Positions 9,618-17,370 of a stretch of DNA of 64,000 nucleotides are shown here, one piece after another. This DNA is from Bacteroidales bacterium. Lineage in GTDB: Bacteria > Bacteroidota > Bacteroidia > Bacteroidales > F082. Under the pieces are notes generated by a model, which saw only the letters and a program-made list of their open reading frames with translations, did no database searches and was not told where the DNA came from. Within the stretch, counting starts at the first letter, position 1. Each line of letters opens with the position of its first letter. Location of the stretch: contig JACCQN010000002.1 of assembly GCA_015709215.1 (NCBI GenBank), forward strand, positions 81,132-145,131, in the 5' to 3' direction. The translations under genes were made by a program, and so were the position numbers.

Positions 9618-10256
9618 TTATAAATGATATTTATCAACAAGGGCGTCAAAGTCGAAAAACAGGTCGCAGCCTTTTTTTAAGCCTTGTACCATTTCGTGTT
9701 CCCTTTCCAGAATTTGCTTTCTGAAGGCCGTCATTTCCTCTTTGTCGCCAAAAATCTGTGCTTCTTTGGTTTCGTCATAGGTAAGTTCGATGAAGATGCG
9801 CAGGTCGGCCTGTTCTATTTTAGTGGCATATAGGCCGTTTAGGATTATAACGTTAACATCCTCAAAATTGGTTGTGATTTCGTCCACATAATCTGTGATA
9901 AGGTCAACGCATGGCATTACGCTTTTCTGGTTTTCATAAAAGTCGTTAATCACGTGAATAATCTTACCCCAGTTATATTCGGATGGGCCAACACTTTCGA
10001 TGCCTTTGGCACGACGCCACTCTTTACGCTGGAGAGGGGGGATTTTATAAAAATCATCCAGATCAATGATTTTTGAACGAATACCCTGTTTTTTAAGCTT
10101 ATGAGCCAGTGCATAAGCCAAGGTAGATTTACCGGAACCCACCTCACCTCCGATGGTGATTATAAATTTGGGCTTCATTTTATCGGCCAGATAATCGATT
10201 ACCACATCAGCTGCCTGTTCATGTTTGGGTGTTACTGTTATTCTGTCGTTCAACAT
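9618..10256 (-). CDS. Uridine-kinase-like P-loop kinase, copy 1
   Basis: A 212-residue member of the uridine kinase/phosphoribulokinase superfamily. Walker A is 'GGEVGSGKSTLAYALAHKL' (about residues 36-54), then 'DLDDFYKIPPLQRKEWRR' and a Walker B-like 'VNVIILNGLYATKIEQAD'. It ends with 'EREHEMVQGLKKGCDLFFD', matched in the next gene by 'EKEHQEVQALKPTADILIG'. It lies 12 bases after the GH65/phosphoglucomutase gene and 23 bases before its paralogue. The shared 'D-(N/D)-(Y/F)-Y-(R/K)-I-x-PL-x-R-x-EWR' block in both copies is probably the acceptor site. Function beyond phosphotransfer is unknown. Confidence 0.75.
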   Translation of the reverse strand: MLNDRITVTPKHEQAADVVIDYLADKMKPKFIITIGGEVGSGKSTLAYALAHKLKKQGIRSKIIDLDDFYKIPPLQRKEWRRAKGIESVGPSEYNWGKIIHVINDFYENQKSVMPCVDLITDYVDEITTNFEDVNVIILNGLYATKIEQADLRIFIELTYDETKEAQIFGDKEEMTAFRKQILEREHEMVQGLKKGCDLFFDFDALVDKYHL

Positions 10257-10268
10257 GTTTTTTCTTTA

Positions 10269-13200
10269 TTAAGGATTAATTTCCAGTAGATTCCATTTGT
10301 TAGCTGTAAGATTTACTGTCTTATCCAGAACGCTGATTGATGCCTCTTTATTGGCCAGGATTCTAATCTGATCGTGATTGATATTAAAGCGATATTGTGT
10401 TCCTTTGAAAGTCAGGCCAAAACGAATCGATTTCCAGGCTTTTGGCAACTCTGGATTTAGCGTTAATTGAGCTTCGCGATAATTAAGGCCGGCGTAGGTA
10501 TTCAGAGCGATTAAAACAGTTCCGGCCATTACGCCAGCGTGGATTCCTTCGCCGGTTGTGCCACCCTGTATGTCGTTATAATCGCTTGTAAGTGCATCCT
10601 GATATAATTTCCAGCTCAGTTCATGATCACCGGTCATTGCTGCTAAACGGGCATGTACCACACGACTTAAAGTTGATCCATGTGAAGTACGCTGCAGGTA
10701 GTATTCCAGGTTTTTGCGCAGGTAATCTTCCGGAAGCTGATAACCCATTTGTTTTAGGAGTTGATCCACTTCTGTTTTGTTGAGGTTGTAAAAAGTCATC
10801 AGCGTATCAGCTTGCTTGGCGAGTTTGTAAGCATCAGGCGATTTGCCCTCTGCCTTTAGGATGCGATCCATACGGTAGATATTACCATATTTCTTGCGAT
10901 AGAACTCCCAGTCGAGTTCCTTTAAATCAAAATAGCCGTCAAACTGAGCTATAATGCCTTCCTTATTTATGATAAGATTAAGTTTTGAAGCAATTTCTTT
11001 CCAGTTCTGCACTTCCTTATCATCAAAATCCGGAAGTGATTCTTTTGAGTTTTCAAGCAGAGAATTGATTTCTTGAGCTTTACTGAATAGCCAAGCCACC
11101 ATAATATTTGTGTAGGCATTGTCGGTCAGGCCACCTTTTTTTGTTCCGGGTAGATGTTCATGAAATTCATCAGGTCCCATTACTTCGCTGATGTGATAGC
11201 GAAGGCTTTGTTCATTGTATTGTGCCTTGCTGGCCCAGAATCGGCAAATTTCAAAAATCAGCCGGGCGCCATATTTTTTTAGAAATGTCAGGTCATTTGT
11301 GATCCAGTAGTAGTCCCAAACATTGTAGGCGATAGCCAGTGAAACGTGGCGCTGCAGTGAGGAATGATCATCGCCCCATTCTCCGGTAAGCGGGTTAAGG
11401 TGTACAACCTGAGTTTCTTCGCGCCCATTGCTTCCGCTTTGCCATGGAAACATAGCACCTTGATAACCATGCTGTGCAGCATATTTGCGTGCCTCATCGA
11501 GCCGGCGATAACGGTACATCAGCATTGATTTGGCCACTTCGGGAAGGTGCATATCATATAGCGGAAGAATGTAGAGCTCGTCCCAGAAGATATGACCACG
11601 GTAAGCTTCGCCATGCAAACCACGGGCGGTAATGCTGGCATCAAGTTGCTGGTTGAAAGGCGATACAGAAATCAGGAGGTGAAAAAGGTGCAAACGCAGG
11701 AGCTTTTGCGACCAGCGATCACCTTCAATTTGGATATCTATTTCTTCCCAAAGCTTTGCCCAGGAGGAGGAATTGTCGGCTAGGAGTTTTTCAAAATCCG
11801 GAGCTGATTTGATTGCCAAAAAAGCTGAGGCCAGCGCATCATCCACAAAATGTTCCTTGTCGCTGCAAATGGCAACTGTTTTTTCGAGCCGAATTTTCTG
11901 ACCTGAGTGAATATCCAGGCTGTAGCTTGCAAAAGCTTTTCCATCTTCAAGTTGAGATTGTGACGCAAGGGTGGTCAGTTTTTCATCAATAAAAAGCTTG
12001 TGGCGGGCTACTTCTGCAATTTGATGATGGGATTGATTGGTTTTGACCAAAACAAAGAGTTTATCATTTTCCACACCTTGCTTAAGCGGTTCCAGGTGTT
12101 TAGATGCCAAAGATTTATATCGATCAACACCGCTATTGATGATAGTTCCGTCGATACCGGAACGTAAAGTAATGTTAGCAGTATAGTTTAAAGGTTCGAG
12201 CTCATATTGCAGTGCAGCCAGCAGGTTGTTATCAATGCTTGCCAGCCTTTTGCTGCGGATGGCAGTTTTTCGGCCTTGTACATCTTCCACAAGCAATTCG
12301 CGGCACAAGACTGCATTTTTAAAATCAATTTTTCGTGTGATGTTGTGTATTGTCGCATTATTTGGATCGAACCAGGCTTCATTATTAATCTTAAAACTCA
12401 CTGGAAGCCAATTGGGCAGATTCACAAAGTCTTCATTTTCCACATTGCGATCTGCTACTTTAGTAATCAATCTGTTGTACATTCCGGCCATATATGTCCC
12501 GGGATAATTTATCTTGTTAGCACTTGTTTCTTCCATGGCACCTCTAACGCCAAAATAACCGTTACCTACTGCCAGCAAGGTTTCGCGCGAGCGTTCTTTT
12601 TCCTGATTGTAGCCATGATAGGTTATAGACCAGCTATCGGCTTCGGCTCCTTCAGCAAACCAACGATTTAATTCAGCAATGCCAATGCCTTCAAGATCTT
12701 CTACCACCCAATCGGCACCGTTATCATATAATTCAGTTGTATTTTTTTCGCGCGCAAGTCCAAGCACTAAACCAAAACGGCCGTTTTTGCCTGCTGCTAC
12801 TCCCGACACTGCATCTTCCACAACGATGCAGCGATCGTAGCTACACCCCAGCTTATCGGCTGCGGTAGTAAAAATATCTGCTTCGGGTTTGCCTTTCAAA
12901 CCCAGCTCGGCCGATACCACCCCGTCAATCCGTGTTTCAACCAGATCAAGTAATCCGGCTGCATGCAAAACATTTTCACAGTTTTTGCTCGAGGAAGCCA
13001 CTCCTACACGATATCCCTCTTTTCGCAGGTTTTTCATCAGGATTACGGTTGAAGGATAAACCTCCACGCCATCGCGATCGAGCACTTCGTTAAATGCTTG
13101 ATTTTTACGATTACCCAATCCGCAAACCGTTTGCATCTCGGGACTGTCGTTGGGATCGCCAAAAGGTAGTTCGATACCACGTGAAGTTAAAAAATCAGCA

Positions 13201-13409
13201 ACACCTTTGTATCTTGGCTTGCCGTCAACATAAGGAAGGTAGTCTGTTTTATGCTCGAAGGGGATAAATTCGGTTCCTGTTTTTTCGGCATGTGCTTTCA
13301 GGAATTCATCGAACATCAGTTTCCAGGCAGCGCTGTGGACAAGCGCAGTTTTAGTAATAACGCCATCCAGGTCGAAAATTACACCATCAAAATATTTTTG
13401 AGCAGTCAT
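10269..13409 (-). CDS. Beta-phosphoglucomutase / GH65 disaccharide phosphorylase fusion
   Basis: A 1046-residue bifunctional protein. Residues 1 to about 245 are a HAD-family beta-phosphoglucomutase: nucleophile Asp13 and acid/base Asp15 in 'FDLDGVITKTALVHSAAW', with 'VVEDAVSGVAAGKNG' further on. The rest is a GH65 inverting phosphorylase: N-terminal beta-sandwich ('NGYFGVRGAMEE'), an (alpha/alpha)6 barrel with general acid Glu748 in 'GPDEFHEH', and the phosphate-binding 'GGTTGEGIHAGVMAG'. GH65 phosphorolysis of maltose, trehalose or kojibiose gives beta-glucose-1-phosphate, which the mutase domain would turn into glucose-6-phosphate. Substrate cannot be decided from sequence; the neighbouring trehalose synthase favours maltose or trehalose. 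No signal peptide, so cytoplasmic. Confidence 0.93.
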   Translation of the reverse strand: MTAQKYFDGVIFDLDGVITKTALVHSAAWKLMFDEFLKAHAEKTGTEFIPFEHKTDYLPYVDGKPRYKGVADFLTSRGIELPFGDPNDSPEMQTVCGLGNRKNQAFNEVLDRDGVEVYPSTVILMKNLRKEGYRVGVASSSKNCENVLHAAGLLDLVETRIDGVVSAELGLKGKPEADIFTTAADKLGCSYDRCIVVEDAVSGVAAGKNGRFGLVLGLAREKNTTELYDNGADWVVEDLEGIGIAELNRWFAEGAEADSWSITYHGYNQEKERSRETLLAVGNGYFGVRGAMEETSANKINYPGTYMAGMYNRLITKVADRNVENEDFVNLPNWLPVSFKINNEAWFDPNNATIHNITRKIDFKNAVLCRELLVEDVQGRKTAIRSKRLASIDNNLLAALQYELEPLNYTANITLRSGIDGTIINSGVDRYKSLASKHLEPLKQGVENDKLFVLVKTNQSHHQIAEVARHKLFIDEKLTTLASQSQLEDGKAFASYSLDIHSGQKIRLEKTVAICSDKEHFVDDALASAFLAIKSAPDFEKLLADNSSSWAKLWEEIDIQIEGDRWSQKLLRLHLFHLLISVSPFNQQLDASITARGLHGEAYRGHIFWDELYILPLYDMHLPEVAKSMLMYRYRRLDEARKYAAQHGYQGAMFPWQSGSNGREETQVVHLNPLTGEWGDDHSSLQRHVSLAIAYNVWDYYWITNDLTFLKKYGARLIFEICRFWASKAQYNEQSLRYHISEVMGPDEFHEHLPGTKKGGLTDNAYTNIMVAWLFSKAQEINSLLENSKESLPDFDDKEVQNWKEIASKLNLIINKEGIIAQFDGYFDLKELDWEFYRKKYGNIYRMDRILKAEGKSPDAYKLAKQADTLMTFYNLNKTEVDQLLKQMGYQLPEDYLRKNLEYYLQRTSHGSTLSRVVHARLAAMTGDHELSWKLYQDALTSDYNDIQGGTTGEGIHAGVMAGTVLIALNTYAGLNYREAQLTLNPELPKAWKSIRFGLTFKGTQYRFNINHDQIRILANKEASISVLDKTVNLTANKWNLLEINP

Positions 13410-13431
13410 AGGCTTAGGGTAATTTCAGGGG

Positions 13432-15141
13432 TTAATCAATTTTAATCCAATGATAAGCAAAAGGTTTCATAACAATCTCGTTCAGCTGAACAGCTTTGTC
13501 TTGCAGCAAATCGACACCTTCTTTAGCAAAATTATCGAGCATAGCAAGCTGGGGTTTGGACGACAGGTTTTGCAGCACGATAATGCGCTGATCTTCAATG
13601 CGGCGTTCATAAGCCAGCAAAGCAGGATTGGCACCTGCTTCTCCAGTTTGAATGGAGATAAATTCCATGCTTCCACGCCCAAAAACGCCTGTTTGACAAC
13701 GCACTTCCAACATTTTTTGGATACGATGAAACACACGGTATTGAAACGTTGAAGGGTCGTTAAGCTGCACTTCGCGTAAGGGCCAGTTGATTTTGCCCCG
13801 TACCAGAAAACGGGTATCATCTTTACCGGTCAGCTTAATCATTTCCTCGTAGTAGCGTTGGTCGTTTTCTTTTCCAAATTCATCACCATAATAAATAACC
13901 GGTGTTCCTGGGAGTGTGAGCATCATGGAATAGGCTAGTCCTATTTTCCGTTCATCAAACTGGAAGAGATTGGCCAGGCGTGCCGAGATGCCTTCGCCCT
14001 GGCGAAAATCCCATTCAGGCTGAAGGCAATATCTGTCGTGAATGTATTTACGATCTTCTTCCGAAACATAAACAAGCTCCAGGCTCAGCTCATCATGGCA
14101 ACGCAGGAAGGTGAACCATTGGGCATTTTCAGGTATTGGGGGAGTGATTTTGGTGTCCAGAATTTTAATGATAGGCTCAGCCTGTTCACTGGCAATGGCT
14201 TTGTAGAACATCGGCATCAGTGGAAAATGATAAGCAGCGTGACATTCATCTCCATCTCCCATATACTCCACAACTTTGTTTGGTTTTTGACAGGCTTCGG
14301 CCAGCAACAAAGTGCCCGGGCGAATACTATCCAAAATAGCTCTGATAAATTTTACGATCAGATGGGTTTGTGGAAGATTTTCGCAATCTGTGCCGTCTTC
14401 TTTCCATATGTAGGGAATGGCATCAGCTCTAAAACCATCAACACCCAATCTTTGCCAGTAGATGAAATGGCGTAGCATATCAAGCAAAACATGGGGATTG
14501 CGGTAGTTTAGATCGGGCTGAAAATTGAAGAAACGATGGAAGAAATACCAGTCGCCTACTTTTTCCCAGTTACTGGTTTCCATGCCTTTGAAGATGATAC
14601 GGGCGTCTTGATAAAGTGAAGTGTCTTTTGTCCAGATGAAATAATCACGGTAAGGATTATCCTCGGACGAGCGGGCTTGCTGAAACCAGGGGTGAGTTTC
14701 CGAAACATGATTCAACGCGATATCAAAAATAACCCTCAAACCTCGGGTGTGCGCTTCGTTAAGGAATTTTCCGAAAAGATATTCTTGTTCTTCTTTGGAA
14801 TGATTTTCGGGAAGCCCAAGCAATTCGTGCCTTATTTTGTCGTAATTGCGAATGTCGAAACCGGCATCGCGCATGGGCGAATCCAAAATGGGAAGCAACC
14901 ACAAGGTGTTCACTCCCAGCGAGCGGATGTAATCAAGTTTTTCAATTAGCCCTTCGAAATCCTTGTTGAATAAGTCAACATAAATGGAGTAAACCACAGC
15001 GTCCTGATACCAAAAGGGCTGGGAATCCTGTTGTATTTTTTTAAAACTTTCCAGTTCAGCAAGAAAGCTGTTTAAGAGCGTGAGATCTGATTTCGGGTAA
15101 ATCGTGTTCCAGAGGGTTTTGATTATCTCTTTTTGATTCAT
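13432..15141 (-). CDS. treS: Trehalose synthase (maltose alpha-D-glucosyltransferase), GH13
   Basis: A 569-residue GH13 enzyme with no signal peptide. The four GH13 regions are visible: 'FDIALNHVSETHPWF', 'GVDGFRADAIPYIW' (nucleophile Asp240), 'LLLAEACQKPNKVVEYMGDG' (acid/base Glu282) and 'FLRCHDELSLE' (Asp350). The runs 'GDGDECHAAYHFPLMP', 'HRFFNFQPDLNYRNP' and 'FLRCHDEL' are characteristic of TreS, which interconverts maltose and trehalose, rather than of plain alpha-amylases. It has no fused maltokinase. It is the first gene of the operon, 22 bases ahead of the GH65 fusion, and would supply or drain that phosphorylase's substrate. Confidence 0.88.
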   Translation of the reverse strand: MNQKEIIKTLWNTIYPKSDLTLLNSFLAELESFKKIQQDSQPFWYQDAVVYSIYVDLFNKDFEGLIEKLDYIRSLGVNTLWLLPILDSPMRDAGFDIRNYDKIRHELLGLPENHSKEEQEYLFGKFLNEAHTRGLRVIFDIALNHVSETHPWFQQARSSEDNPYRDYFIWTKDTSLYQDARIIFKGMETSNWEKVGDWYFFHRFFNFQPDLNYRNPHVLLDMLRHFIYWQRLGVDGFRADAIPYIWKEDGTDCENLPQTHLIVKFIRAILDSIRPGTLLLAEACQKPNKVVEYMGDGDECHAAYHFPLMPMFYKAIASEQAEPIIKILDTKITPPIPENAQWFTFLRCHDELSLELVYVSEEDRKYIHDRYCLQPEWDFRQGEGISARLANLFQFDERKIGLAYSMMLTLPGTPVIYYGDEFGKENDQRYYEEMIKLTGKDDTRFLVRGKINWPLREVQLNDPSTFQYRVFHRIQKMLEVRCQTGVFGRGSMEFISIQTGEAGANPALLAYERRIEDQRIIVLQNLSSKPQLAMLDNFAKEGVDLLQDKAVQLNEIVMKPFAYHWIKID

Positions 15142-15174
15142 ATTCAGTAGATTAGATGAGTGTAAGGCTTTTTA

Positions 15175-15182
15175 CAAAAATA
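15175..15182 (-). promoter_or_regulatory. -7 promoter box of the treS operon
   Basis: The reverse strand reads TATTTTTG, matching TAnnTTTG, about 33 nt upstream of the treS ATG. It lies in the 345-nt divergent gap (15142-15486) between the two glucan operons, which otherwise holds no gene. Confidence 0.5.
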
Positions 15183-15290
15183 GCCTATTTCGGGCAGTTG
15201 ATCCTTGCTTTTAGTTGGTTTGGCAAGATTATTAGACTGCAAACGGTTTCGGTTAAAAATTTGAGATGCAGGACTTATCTTCGTAGCTGA

Positions 15291-15298
15291 TATTTTTG
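15291..15298 (+). promoter_or_regulatory. Possible -7 box for the amylase operon
   Basis: TATTTTTG matches TAnnTTTG but lies almost 190 nt before the start of the first amylase gene. Nearer imperfect candidates are TATCTTTA at 15420 and TATCGTTG at 15434. Which is used cannot be decided. An imperfect AAACGGTTT palindrome at 15241-15249 lies upstream, but no regulator gene in the window explains it. Confidence 0.3.
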
Positions 15299-15486
15299 AT
15301 CTTCGGCTGTACTCAAAACCCTCATTAGCTTGATTTTTTTAAAATTTGGAGTATTCTCAGAAACTTATAATTCAACTTATAATGCGATATTCAAATCTCA
15401 TTCTTTTCGTTTAAAGCCTTATCTTTACTGCCTTATCGTTGCTCATTAGATAGCACCATCGTAACACTAACAATAAAATAAATGCT

Positions 15487-17370
15487 ATGACCAGATTCAG
15501 ATCGATCGTTTCAGGATTTATCCTGATTGCAGCTTTTCTGCTGCTAAACATGCAAGTAATAGCCCAATCAAAGTCAACTGATATATCAATAGAACCTCCG
15601 TTTTGGTGGGTGGGTATGCAAAACCCCAAGCTTCAGCTGATGGTACATGCTGATAATATTGGTGAAACGCGCGTTCGGATTAATGAAGAAGGAATTAAGC
15701 TGGAGCGTGTTTCGGCGGTTGAAAGCCCGAATTACTTATTTCTGGATTTACATATTGATGCTTCGGCAAATGCCGGTAACTTTGAGATAGAATTTTTGAA
15801 ATCAGGAAAAGTAGTGCATCGGGTCACATACGAATTGAAAGGCCGTAATGCAGGTTCGGCCGATCGCCTGGGTTTTAACAGTTCGGATGCGATTTACCTG
15901 CTGATGCCTGATCGTTTTGCTAATGGAAATCCAGAAAATGACGATATGCCCGGCATGTTGGAAAAAGCCAATCGCAAAAATCCGGATGGTCGTCATGGCG
16001 GTGATATTGAAGGTATTATTCAAAATCTGGACTATTTTACCGATTTGGGAGTAACTGCCTTGTGGCTTAATCCGGTGCTCGAGAATAATATGCCGGCCTA
16101 TAGCTATCATGGCTATGCTATCACAGATTTTTACAAAGTTGATCCACGCCTGGGCGGAAATGAAAAATACCTGGAACTTGTTGAAAAGGCACGAAAAAAG
16201 GATTTGAAGATCATTATGGATATGGTTTTTAATCATTACGGAAAAGGACATAAATGGACTGAAGATATGCCGATGAGCGATTGGGTAAATCAATGGCCCG
16301 AGTTTACACGATCGAACTATCGCGGAGGCTCGCTTACTGATCCTTATGCCTCAGCCTATGATCAGGATAAAATGCTGCGCGGTTGGTTTGATGTGAGCAT
16401 GGCCGACCTGAATCAACGCAATCCTTTTGTAGCCAATTATCTCATTCAGAATAGTATCTGGTGGGTTGAGTATGCTAATCTTGGAGGAATCAGGATGGAC
16501 ACTTATCCCTATTCTTTTAAAGAATTTATGCAAGAATGGATGCAGCGTCTCAGAGCAGAATATCCAAATTTTTCGGTCGTTGGGGAGGTTTGGCTCAACT
16601 ACAGCCCTATGGTGGCATACTGGCATGAGCAAAAGCATAATTTCGACGGTTTCAATTCTCATCTGAATTATGTGATGGATTTTCCTTTGAAATACGCCAT
16701 TGGTCGTGCATTCAACGAATCGAACGGCTGGAGTTCTGGTGTTGCGGCATTATACGAATCCCTGAGTATGGACTTTCAGTATGGCGATCCGAATACCATC
16801 GTTAATTTTCTCGACAATCATGATATGGATCGCATTGCTACTACTTTTGGAGAGGATATTGACAAACAGAAGCTGGCCGCCACTTTTCTGCTTACTGTAA
16901 GGGGTGTGCCGCAACTTTATTACGGCAACGAACTTGGCACTTCGGGCGTTGAACATAAAGGGCACGGGCAAATGCGTAATGATTTTCAGGGCGGCTGGGC
17001 TGGCGATAGCAGAAATGCTTTTACAGCTGAAGGCCGAACAACCGACGAAAATGAATTGTGGAATCATTTTAGAACTTTGCTGCATTTTAGAAAAGACAGC
17101 AAAGCTCTTCAAAATGGGGTAATGACCCATTATATTCCCGAAGACGGTGTTTATGTTTATTTTCGCTACAACGATGAACAAAGCCTGATGATCATTCTGA
17201 ATAATAATGCAGAAGAAAAGACTATTGAAACTAAACGTTTTGCAGAAAATATGAAAGGCTTTGAAACCGGAACTGATTTGTTGCATCGTACCTGGTTCGA
17301 AAACCTGGATGAGATTACTATCCCGGCGATGGATAGCCGTGTGATTGAACTGAAATCCAAATATAATTAA
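15487..17370 (+). CDS. Exported GH13 alpha-amylase (cyclomaltodextrinase/neopullulanase-like)
   Basis: A 627-residue protein with a signal peptide ending near 'MQVIAQ' (residue 27), an N-terminal Ig-like domain (about 33-118) typical of cyclomaltodextrinases, and a GH13 barrel. Catalytic regions: 'IIMDMVFNHYG', 'LGGIRMDTYPY' (nucleophile Asp338), 'FSVVGEVWLNY' (Glu367) and 'FLDNHDMDR' (Asp446). Enzymes of this architecture cut cyclodextrins, pullulan and starch to maltose/panose; SusA of Bacteroides is a comparable periplasmic enzyme. It opens a plus-strand operon, and its TAA shares one base with the ATG of the GH31 gene. No SusC/D neighbours are present. Confidence 0.92.
   Translation: MTRFRSIVSGFILIAAFLLLNMQVIAQSKSTDISIEPPFWWVGMQNPKLQLMVHADNIGETRVRINEEGIKLERVSAVESPNYLFLDLHIDASANAGNFEIEFLKSGKVVHRVTYELKGRNAGSADRLGFNSSDAIYLLMPDRFANGNPENDDMPGMLEKANRKNPDGRHGGDIEGIIQNLDYFTDLGVTALWLNPVLENNMPAYSYHGYAITDFYKVDPRLGGNEKYLELVEKARKKDLKIIMDMVFNHYGKGHKWTEDMPMSDWVNQWPEFTRSNYRGGSLTDPYASAYDQDKMLRGWFDVSMADLNQRNPFVANYLIQNSIWWVEYANLGGIRMDTYPYSFKEFMQEWMQRLRAEYPNFSVVGEVWLNYSPMVAYWHEQKHNFDGFNSHLNYVMDFPLKYAIGRAFNESNGWSSGVAALYESLSMDFQYGDPNTIVNFLDNHDMDRIATTFGEDIDKQKLAATFLLTVRGVPQLYYGNELGTSGVEHKGHGQMRNDFQGGWAGDSRNAFTAEGRTTDENELWNHFRTLLHFRKDSKALQNGVMTHYIPEDGVYVYFRYNDEQSLMIILNNNAEEKTIETKRFAENMKGFETGTDLLHRTWFENLDEITIPAMDSRVIELKSKYN

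Noticed and set aside
15241..15249. AAACGGTTT palindrome as a LacI-type operator between the glucan operons
   Set aside because: Short, with unmatched flanks and no regulator gene nearby; not enough to call an operator.
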